From Vulcanimicrobiota bacterium (GTDB taxonomy: Bacteria; Vulcanimicrobiota; Vulcanimicrobiia; Vulcanimicrobiales; Vulcanimicrobiaceae), in the NCBI GenBank assembly GCA_019233165.1, contig JAFAMS010000081.1, positions 1 through 6,127 of the forward strand: a DNA stretch of 6,127 nt, read 5' to 3'. Below, piece by piece: positions 1-5,201 of this stretch. Made by a program: the position numbers and the translations under genes. Every line of letters starts with the position of its first letter. Position 1 is the first letter of the stretch. Below the pieces are notes generated by a model that was not told the DNA's origin, made no database searches, and saw nothing but the letters and a program-made list of their open reading frames with translations.

Positions 1-834
1 GACCGAGTTGTACGGGTAGACCGCGCTGCCGAAACTATAGCGCTCGAGCAGCCAGGGTATCGCGCTCGCAATCTGCGGGTGAAAGAGCAGCGCGACGAGG
101 AGAGCGAAGACGAGCCCCGCCGCGATTCCCAGCGCAGTGTCGATCGCGCGCTTGGCGCGGACGCCGGGATCGCCGGTTGCAAACGGCCAGGCCAGCATCA
201 GGAGCGCGATCATGACCGACGGCGGCTTGATCAAGATCGCGTAGGCGATCGCAAGCCACGCGCATACGACGAGCCACCGCGTCTGGGCCGGCAACCGCTT
301 GGCGTCGGAGGCGTACACGACGAGCGCGACGGCGGCCAACATGAAGCCGGCCGGCACGGAGTCGACTTGGCCCCAGTACGCGGAGACGTAGATCGACGCC
401 GGGTTGAGGACGTACAACGCCGCAGCGCTCGTCGCCCACGCCTCGGACGCGAAGCGGCGGACGATCGCAAAGATCAACCATCCGTCGAGCAAGTCGAACA
501 AGCACGCCGGCAACTTGACGAGATACTTGAGCAGTCCCCAGTCGTTCGGCGCGTGCGGGAGAAGCAAGTAGATCTTCCCGACGACCCACAGCACGAGCAG
601 ATAGCCCGGCGGGTAGTCGGCGAACCCGGCTTTCGCGTAAAAATCCGGGAGCGGGTTCGAGGCGATCGTCATCGTCCACGACATGAACGAGCTCACGTCG
701 TTGCGGTATCCGTCGGCACCGATGAAGAGCATCCGCAGCACGAGCCCGGCGACGAGGACGCCGACCAGCGCGGTCGAGGGGTTCAGGCTGCGCCCGATGC
801 TCTCACTCGGGACGGCGGCGGTACGGGTACTCAA
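1..834 (-). CDS. GT-C-type integral membrane glycosyltransferase (Gpi18/COG5542-like), C-terminus outside window
   Basis: This open frame of 278 codons has no stop before the window edge, so only the N-terminal part is present. The protein is strongly hydrophobic with several predicted membrane helices (about residues 21-40, 76-93, 134-150, 162-174, 187-202, 207-219, 232-251). The first helix is followed by a loop Asp (RNDVSSF, D46), as expected for the catalytic Asp of GT-C enzymes. Further family-like motifs are DYPPGY (73-78), LNPASIYVSAYWGQVDS (143-159) and IKPP (202-205). Such proteins usually transfer a sugar from a polyprenyl-phosphate donor on the outer face of the cytoplasmic membrane; donor and acceptor cannot be read here. 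I chose the TTG start at 834-832 because its TTGA overlaps the TGA stop of the prenyl synthase and a GGAG lies 6 nt upstream. The next ATG (codon 35) would cut through the first helix. An alternative is a related DUF2029/GT87-type mannosyltransferase. Confidence 0.78.
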   Translation of the reverse strand, partial: MSTRTAAVPSESIGRSLNPSTALVGVLVAGLVLRMLFIGADGYRNDVSSFMSWTMTIASNPLPDFYAKAGFADYPPGYLLVLWVVGKIYLLLPHAPNDWGLLKYLVKLPACLFDLLDGWLIFAIVRRFASEAWATSAAALYVLNPASIYVSAYWGQVDSVPAGFMLAAVALVVYASDAKRLPAQTRWLVVCAWLAIAYAILIKPPSVMIALLMLAWPFATGDPGVRAKRAIDTALGIAAGLVFALLVALLFHPQIASAIPWLLERYSFGSAVYPYNSV

Positions 835-1829
835 GCGACTCTCCGGGCACTGGCGGTGAACAACGCGCGGACGCTGCGCGAGCGGTCGAGCTCGTGCCGT
901 TCGGCGAGCGCATCCGCTTCGCGCAGGTGCGCGTCGCATGCGTCGTCGGCGGCGCGCCGCGCTCCGAGCTCGTCGAGGGCGCCGACGATGGCGCCGACGT
1001 CCTCGGAACCGAGCGTCGTCGCACGAGCGTAGCGCCGCGCGATTGCATCGCGCGCCGCCGACGGTTCGCCGCCGAGCGCCCAGACTACCGGGAAGCTCCA
1101 TTTGCGCCGAGCGATATCGCTCCCGCTCGGCTTGCCGGTCTCCTCGGGAGAGCCCCAGGTCCCCAGGACGTCATCGCGGACTTGAAACGCGCGCCCGTAG
1201 CAGCGGCCGAGCTCGCCGTAAGCCAGCGCGCGAGCGTCCGAGACGCCGGCAGCCCGGGCTCCGAGCTCGCATGCAGCCCCGAAGAGCGCGGCGGTCTTTC
1301 CGTCGATCATGGCGTGATACTCTCGCATCGAGACGAGCGGTGCCGACTCGAAGCCGATATCGTAGCCCTGACCGGCGCACATCGCGAGATTCGCAGCGTG
1401 GAGCGTTTGCATCATCGCGCCGATGCGCTCGATGGGGACGCGGGCGGTGTTTCGCAGCAACGCGAGGTACGAGACGGCGCACATCGAGTCGCCTGCGTTG
1501 ACTCCATGCGCGATCCCATACCGCGACCACAACGTCTGCGCCCCGTGGCGGAGCTCGTCGTGATCCTCGATGTCGTCGTGAACCAAGGAATAATTGTGCA
1601 GGCACTCGAGCGCGATTGCCGCATCGATCGCCCGCTCGAAGGTCCCGCCCTCTTCGAATGCGGTATGCAGCAAAAGGCGCGGTCGCAATCGCTTCCCGCG
1701 CCGCGGTCCTCGATCTCCGGCGCCGATCCCGAAGTGCCAACGGACTTGCTCGCCGATCGGCGAGTCGCCCATCGGCGACAAGAGGATCGACACGGTGCTC
1801 TCGAGCGCTTGCTCGAAGCGCTCGAGCAC
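831..1829 (-). CDS. Trans-isoprenyl diphosphate synthase (polyprenyl synthetase family; FPP/GGPP synthase-like)
   Basis: This 332-residue protein condenses IPP with an allylic diphosphate to make a longer prenyl diphosphate in the cytosol. Visible hallmarks in order are GKRLRP (45-50, diphosphate/IPP binding), the first Asp-rich motif DDIED (85-89) followed by HDELRHG, GKTA (K178), the second Asp region FQVRDDVLG (215-223) and GKPSGSD (232-238). The second motif ends in Gly, not the classical Asp of DDxxD; comparable DD-x-x-G forms occur in actinobacterial-type family members. The residue five before the first motif is Tyr80 and there is no two-residue insertion in the motif. By family rules this points to a C15-C20 product, but chain length is not certain. 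The GTG start at 1829 is the only reasonable in-frame start near the ispH stop, 7 nt away; its ribosome site is weak. Codon 20 (ATG) is a less likely alternative. It lies directly after ispH, which supplies its substrates. Confidence 0.92.
   Translation of the reverse strand: MLERFEQALESTVSILLSPMGDSPIGEQVRWHFGIGAGDRGPRRGKRLRPRLLLHTAFEEGGTFERAIDAAIALECLHNYSLVHDDIEDHDELRHGAQTLWSRYGIAHGVNAGDSMCAVSYLALLRNTARVPIERIGAMMQTLHAANLAMCAGQGYDIGFESAPLVSMREYHAMIDGKTAALFGAACELGARAAGVSDARALAYGELGRCYGRAFQVRDDVLGTWGSPEETGKPSGSDIARRKWSFPVVWALGGEPSAARDAIARRYARATTLGSEDVGAIVGALDELGARRAADDACDAHLREADALAERHELDRSRSVRALFTASARRVA
841..844 (-). promoter_or_regulatory. Shine-Dalgarno for the GT-C glycosyltransferase
   Basis: GGAG (within GGAGAG) sits 6 nt upstream of the TTG start at 834, inside the last codons of the prenyl synthase gene. 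It supports the TTG start and suggests translational coupling through the TTGA overlap. Confidence 0.6.
1750..1778. repeat. 15-bp tandem near-duplication containing a perfect 14-bp palindrome
   Basis: TCGCCGATCGGCGA at 1750-1763 is its own reverse complement. It is followed one base later by TCGCCCATCGGCGA at 1765-1778, which differs at one position. The two 15-bp units encode consecutive SPMGD and SPIGE pentapeptides near residues 18-27 of the prenyl synthase, so the reading frame is kept. This looks like a small in-frame duplication in the N-terminal region; a regulatory role is not shown. Confidence 0.6.
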
Positions 1830-1836
1830 GCCCGCA

Positions 1837-2679
1837 TCAACTCGCTCGACGGCTGAGTGCCTCCATTCGTTCCGCGACGCTGTCGACGAGCCAGCCCGGC
1901 GTCGACGCTCCCGACATCAGACCCGCGACGGAGACGCCGTCGAACCACTGCCGCTCGAGCTCGCCGGGGCCTTCGATGTGATAGGTTCGCGCGCCGTTCG
2001 CGGTAGCGAGCTCGGCCAGATGCTTGGTGTTCGCCGAATGCTTGCCGCCGACGACGACCATTACTTCGACGTCTTTGGCGAGCTCCGCCGCCTCGAACTG
2101 GCGATTGTGCGTGTCGGTGCAGATCGTGTTGACCGCGCGAACCTCATAATACTTCGCGGTCAGCCGCTTCACGATCTCGGCGAAGCCGGTCCCCGACCAC
2201 GTCGACTGCACGACCACGCCGACCCGGCTCGCGCGCGGCAACGCGTCGACGTCTTCCTGGGTCTGAATGCACCACGCCCCGGGGACGTGGGAGAGCGTCC
2301 CTTTAACCTCCGCGTGGTTCGGGTCACCGATCACGATGATCTTGTAACCTTCGGCGCGCAGCTTCTCGGCTTGCACGTGAATCTTCGTGACCATCGGGCA
2401 GGTCGCGTCTAAAATCTCGAGACCCTTCGCCTCCGCCGTCTGGAACACCGAGACCGGAAGGCCGTGGGCGCGCACGAACAGCGTGCCGGATTGCACTTCG
2501 TCGACCGAGTCCGCGTTGCGCAATCCCTGGCGCTCGAGCTGTTCGACCATTTGCGGATTGTGCACGACGTGTCCGAGCGTCGTGACGGTCGCGCCGGAGG
2601 CAACCGCCTCTTCGGCTTTCTTCACCGTGATCGCAACGCCGAAGCAGAACCCTTGCGTCTTCGCGCGTTTAATTTGCAC
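1837..2679 (-). CDS. ispH: 4-hydroxy-3-methylbut-2-enyl diphosphate reductase (IspH/LytB)
   Basis: IspH catalyses the last MEP-pathway step, reductive dehydroxylation of HMBPP to IPP and DMAPP, using a [4Fe-4S] cluster in the cytosol. The 280-residue protein has the three cluster cysteines in their family contexts: GFCFGV (C12), DATCPMV (C94) and NTICTDTHNRQ (C187). Substrate-pocket motifs are also present: HNPQ (H40), RAHG (H72), NHAEVKG (H122, E124), QST (157-159), GGKHSANTKHL (211-221) and MSGASTP (255-261). Length is normal for a short bacterial IspH. I chose the GTG at 2679-2677 because a strong GGGGAG lies 7 nt upstream and the Fe-S motif then falls at the usual distance from the N-terminus. 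A longer in-frame opening to 2880 is just the plsC gene read out of frame. The gene overlaps plsC by 11 nt and is followed 7 nt later by the prenyl synthase that uses its products, so the three are very likely co-transcribed. Confidence 0.97.
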   Translation of the reverse strand: MQIKRAKTQGFCFGVAITVKKAEEAVASGATVTTLGHVVHNPQMVEQLERQGLRNADSVDEVQSGTLFVRAHGLPVSVFQTAEAKGLEILDATCPMVTKIHVQAEKLRAEGYKIIVIGDPNHAEVKGTLSHVPGAWCIQTQEDVDALPRASRVGVVVQSTWSGTGFAEIVKRLTAKYYEVRAVNTICTDTHNRQFEAAELAKDVEVMVVVGGKHSANTKHLAELATANGARTYHIEGPGELERQWFDGVSVAGLMSGASTPGWLVDSVAERMEALSRRAS

Positions 2680-3277
2680 CGAGTCTCTCCCCGAGGGCGC
2701 GGATGCGCCCCATGATCTCGTCCGTCCAGTTCGCCAAGTCTTGGCGGCTCGCTTTCCCGCCGCTCGCTCCCTTGTAGTGGAGCGGCTCGCCGAATGCGAC
2801 CTGTACTTTCCCAAGCTGCTTGGCCCTCTCGCCGCCGTTGACGAACGCCGGTAAGACCGGCGCCCCCGAGAGCGAGGCAAGCAGGGCGACTCCGGTGTGT
2901 CCGCGCGCCTCGCCGGTCAACGTGCGCGTCCCCTCGGGGAAGATTCCGATCGCCTCCCCGTCCCGCAAGTGCCGCACCGAGGTCTTAATCGCGGCGACGT
3001 CGCTCTTCCCTCGATCGACGGGGTAGGCGTTGAGCGCGCCGATGACCGGGCCGAGAACCGGGATGCGGAAAAGCTCGACCTTCGCCATGTACGAGATCGG
3101 GCGCGGAAGCGCGACGCCGAGCGCGACCGGGTCGACGTAGCTGCGGTGGTTGCATGCGACGATCAAGCCGCCGCGCAGCGGAACGTGCTCGCGGCCATGG
3201 ACCTCGAGCCGCCAAAACACGCGCGCGATGACGGCGCAGACGCCGCGGCCGAAGACGTAGAACGGCGGGCCGTTCAC
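2669..3277 (-). CDS. plsC: 1-acyl-sn-glycerol-3-phosphate acyltransferase (PlsC/LPLAT family)
   Basis: PlsC-type enzymes acylate lysophosphatidic acid at sn-2 to form phosphatidic acid at the inner face of the cytoplasmic membrane. The 202-residue protein carries the catalytic NHRSYVD motif (N43, H44, D49; the NHx4D signature), the block around YPVDRG (85-90) and the glycerol-phosphate-binding FPEGTR (113-118), followed by GAPVLPAFVNG (138-148). The N-terminal ~22 residues are hydrophobic or amphipathic and could associate with the membrane. Length is typical of the short bacterial form. The GTG start at 3277-3275 overlaps the cmk stop as GTGA, so translation is probably coupled; no good separate ribosome site is seen. 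The stop lies 11 nt inside ispH. The cmk-plsC-ispH order matches known bacterial neighbourhoods. The family also includes related acyltransferases, so the precise acceptor is inferred. Confidence 0.93.
   Translation of the reverse strand: MNGPPFYVFGRGVCAVIARVFWRLEVHGREHVPLRGGLIVACNHRSYVDPVALGVALPRPISYMAKVELFRIPVLGPVIGALNAYPVDRGKSDVAAIKTSVRHLRDGEAIGIFPEGTRTLTGEARGHTGVALLASLSGAPVLPAFVNGGERAKQLGKVQVAFGEPLHYKGASGGKASRQDLANWTDEIMGRIRALGERLGAN
2687..2692 (-). promoter_or_regulatory. Shine-Dalgarno that fixes the ispH start
   Basis: GGGGAG (in GGGGAGAG) lies 7 nt upstream of the GTG at 2679, embedded in the last codons of plsC. It is the clearest ribosome-binding site in the window and decides the ispH start against the longer in-frame extension. 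Confidence 0.75.
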
Positions 3278-3957
3278 GCGGCGTCGCGGATCGCCGCAAG
3301 CATCCGTTCGACGACCGTGTCGGCACCGATCCCCGTCGAGTCGATCAAGACCGCGTCGGGAGCGCGTTTGAGCGGCGCCGTGACGCGGCTTTCGTCGAGC
3401 CGGTCGCGCTCCTCGATTTGTTTGCGAACCTCGTCGAGTGCGATCTCGACGCCGCGCTCTTCGAGCTCCAGGCGGCGCCGGCGCGCGCGCTCGTCGAGCG
3501 ACGCCGTCAGGAAAAACTTGTGCGGGGCATCGGGAAGGACGACGGTCCCGATGTCTCTTCCCGCCATCACGACGGGTCCGGCGCGCGCGATCTCGCGCTG
3601 CCGAACGACCAGGGCGGCGCGAATCGCAGGCAGCGCCGCAACCGCGCTCACGGCCGCCGTCACGTCGGGATCGAAGAGCCGAACGGTTACGTCTTTCGCG
3701 TCGATCAGCACCACGTAGCCGAGCTGCGTTCGATCGCGCGTCTCGACGGAGACCTTGTGCGCTTCGAGCATGTCGACCAGCGCGCTCTCTTGGTCGACGG
3801 CGACGCCGTTGCGCAGCGCCAAGAGCGCGACGGAACGGTACATCGCGCCGGTGTCGAGATAGAGGTACTCGAGGCGCCGCGCCAGCGCTCGGCCGACGGT
3901 CGATTTTCCGCTCGCTACGAACCCGTCGATCGCGACGTTGCCGTTCTGGGCACCCAT
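3274..3957 (-). CDS. cmk: (d)CMP kinase
   Basis: Cytidylate kinase phosphorylates CMP and dCMP with ATP in the cytosol. CMP is released during phospholipid synthesis, which links it to the downstream plsC. The 227-residue length is usual. The Walker A loop is GFVASGKST (12-20), where Phe13 replaces the Pro or other small residue often found there. Next come LDTGAMYR (34-41), GRDIGTVVLPDA (133-144) and the lid/CMP-binding stretch RDRLDESRVTAPLKRAPDA (184-202), ending in LIDSTG (204-209). These together are specific for Cmk over adenylate or thymidylate kinases. It is the only gene here with an ATG start (3957-3955). The ATG lies 10 nt after the acyltransferase stop, with only a weak GAG-containing ribosome site. 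It overlaps plsC by 4 nt. Confidence 0.96.
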   Translation of the reverse strand: MGAQNGNVAIDGFVASGKSTVGRALARRLEYLYLDTGAMYRSVALLALRNGVAVDQESALVDMLEAHKVSVETRDRTQLGYVVLIDAKDVTVRLFDPDVTAAVSAVAALPAIRAALVVRQREIARAGPVVMAGRDIGTVVLPDAPHKFFLTASLDERARRRRLELEERGVEIALDEVRKQIEERDRLDESRVTAPLKRAPDAVLIDSTGIGADTVVERMLAAIRDAA

Positions 3958-3967
3958 GCGTCGCCGC

Positions 3968-5167
3968 TCATTCTGGCGCGGCGACCTCGACCCTCCGGCG
4001 GAACAGCTCCTGCGGCTTCATCCGCAGCAGAGGCCGCTCGAAGAAGTACGTCACCAGCGATGCGATCCCGATCGTAACGACGAGGCCGCACAACGTCGAA
4101 GTCCATTCCCAGAGGGGATCCCCGTGCGTCAGGGTGCCGCGGCGCAACAACGGCCACGTCGCGATCCAGCGCAGCACGACTTGATGCCACAGGTACAAAT
4201 TGTACGAGATCACGGAAAGAAAGACGAGCACCGGATTCGCCAGGACGCGCCTCCAGACGGGGAAGGCGAGCAGCGAGCCGAGGCCGGCGAGAAGGATCGC
4301 GAGCGCGTAGAACGTCCCGTTTCGGATCACGAACCACTCGGCGAAATGATCCTCGCGGCGCAAGTGCTCGAGCCGCTGGAACAGCAGGACGATCCAGACG
4401 AACCCGACGATCGCCAGCGCCGTCCACAGCCACTGCATCGATGCGAGCCGCGGAGCGCGCAGCCGTAGCCATTCGTAGGCAAACGCGCAGAACATCCCGG
4501 CTGCGAAGTAATCGAAGAAGCCGAGCAGCTGGTCGACGTTGTGGTCGAAGACACCCGTTTGGCAACACTGGCCGACGCGGACGCGGTAGACGATCGCAAT
4601 CGCCGTCATCAGCGCCGTGAGCGAGAGCGGCGCGCGCAAGAGCAGCAACACCAGCACCGGGAAGATGACGTAGTACTGCACCTCGATCCCCAGCGTCCAC
4701 AGCACGCCGTTGATCGATGCGTACGTTTCCTCGAAATAGGTGTGCAGGAACGTAAGATGCGCTCCGAGATCGAACAGGGCGGCGCCCGCATTCGGCCAGT
4801 TGATGTTTGCGCCCCAGCTTGCTTTCATAGCCGGGATCGCGGCGAGCGCGATCACGACGACGATGCTCAAGACGTACGAGGGGACGATCTTGATGAATCG
4901 GCGGTACGCGAAGTGCTTGACGCTCGGGAGCGAGCGGCCGGCGAAGTGGGCGCGTACGTACGGATAACTCAGGCAAAACGCGCTGATGAAAAAGAACAGC
5001 TCGACGCCGAGGAAGCCGGCAACCGGGAAATACACGAAGGGGATGTAGATCGTTCCCAGCCGGATATGCGGGTCGAGCCACGAGATCTGCCAGAGATGGA
5101 ACCAGAGCACGAGGCCGATCGCGATGCCGCGCAATCCATCGAGCGCGTCAAGACGATGACTCTGCAA
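3968..5167 (-). CDS. Acyltransferase-3 family integral membrane protein (OafA/YrhL-like O-acyltransferase)
   Basis: The family transfers acyl groups, often acetyl, across the cytoplasmic membrane onto surface sugars, peptidoglycan or lipids; the target here is unknown. The 399-residue protein has about ten hydrophobic helices. Family signatures are RLDALDGLRGIAI (5-17), the conserved His in WFHLW (22-26, H24), GVELFFFISAFCLSYPY (54-70), YRRFIKIVPSYVLS (88-101), LWTLGIEVQYY (156-166), SYNLYLWHQ (321-329) and TYFFERP (373-379). No extra periplasmic SGNH domain is attached. The chosen TTG start at 5167-5165 has GGGAG 8 nt upstream and places the RLDxLDGLRG motif right at the N-terminus, as is usual. 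The frame stays open to 5482, but that extension is charged, low in hydrophobicity and antisense to radA, so I left it out. It is the first gene of the minus-strand group, 10 nt before cmk, and is not a standard member of the cmk-plsC-ispH neighbourhood. Confidence 0.92.
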   Translation of the reverse strand: MQSHRLDALDGLRGIAIGLVLWFHLWQISWLDPHIRLGTIYIPFVYFPVAGFLGVELFFFISAFCLSYPYVRAHFAGRSLPSVKHFAYRRFIKIVPSYVLSIVVVIALAAIPAMKASWGANINWPNAGAALFDLGAHLTFLHTYFEETYASINGVLWTLGIEVQYYVIFPVLVLLLLRAPLSLTALMTAIAIVYRVRVGQCCQTGVFDHNVDQLLGFFDYFAAGMFCAFAYEWLRLRAPRLASMQWLWTALAIVGFVWIVLLFQRLEHLRREDHFAEWFVIRNGTFYALAILLAGLGSLLAFPVWRRVLANPVLVFLSVISYNLYLWHQVVLRWIATWPLLRRGTLTHGDPLWEWTSTLCGLVVTIGIASLVTYFFERPLLRMKPQELFRRRVEVAAPE

Positions 5168-5175
5168 CGGGAGGG

Positions 5176-5180
5176 CTCCC
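5176..5180 (-). promoter_or_regulatory. Shine-Dalgarno for the acyltransferase
   Basis: GGGAG on the minus strand lies 8 nt upstream of the TTG at 5167 and supports that start. It also forms one arm of the short inverted repeat at 5169-5180. Confidence 0.55.
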
Positions 5181-5185
5181 TTCTG

Positions 5186-5197
5186 GCGCGAAAGCGC
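5186..5197 (+). other. Small GNRA-tetraloop hairpin in the radA leader
   Basis: GCGC GAAA GCGC can fold into a 4-bp stem closed by a GAAA tetraloop, ending 4 nt before the radA GTG. It occupies the place where a ribosome-binding site would be expected, and no purine-rich Shine-Dalgarno is visible. The stem is short and could be chance in GC-rich DNA. Confidence 0.3.
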
Positions 5198-5201
5198 GGG
5201 C

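Larger units (their letters stand above)
5168..5201. promoter_or_regulatory. Divergent intergenic region between the acyltransferase and radA
   Basis: Only 34 nt separate the two divergent starts, so at least one promoter must lie inside the opposing coding sequence. The region contains an inverted repeat GGGAG-GG-CTCCC (5169-5180) and a short GCGC-GAAA-GCGC hairpin (5186-5197) just before the radA start. I cannot identify a convincing -35/-10 pair on either strand. Confidence 0.4.

Noticed and set aside
35..679. Minus-strand frame of 214 codons starting inside the glycosyltransferase region.
   Set aside because: It is Arg-rich and motif-free, while another frame of the same strand encodes a coherent membrane protein with GT-C motifs.
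79..1032. Long plus-strand open frame (317 codons) opposite the GT-C gene and the end of the prenyl synthase gene.
   Set aside because: It is rich in Arg, Asp and Gln without domain motifs, spans two recognisable antisense genes, and is explained by high GC making stops rare.
894..1856. Plus-strand open frame of 320 codons opposite the prenyl synthase.
   Set aside because: The antisense strand carries all the prenyl synthase motifs; this frame shows no recognisable domain and no ribosome site.
1594..2412. Plus-strand open frame of 272 codons across the ispH/prenyl synthase junction.
   Set aside because: Composition is that of a shadow frame and it is antisense to two well-supported enzymes.
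2680..2880. N-terminal extension of ispH by 67 residues.
   Set aside because: The added residues are Arg/Ser-rich, lie out of frame within plsC, and a strong GGGGAG precedes the GTG at 2679.
5169..5180. GGGAG-GG-CTCCC as a transcription terminator.
   Set aside because: The loop is too small for the full stem, no T-run follows on either strand, and both flanking genes start here rather than end.
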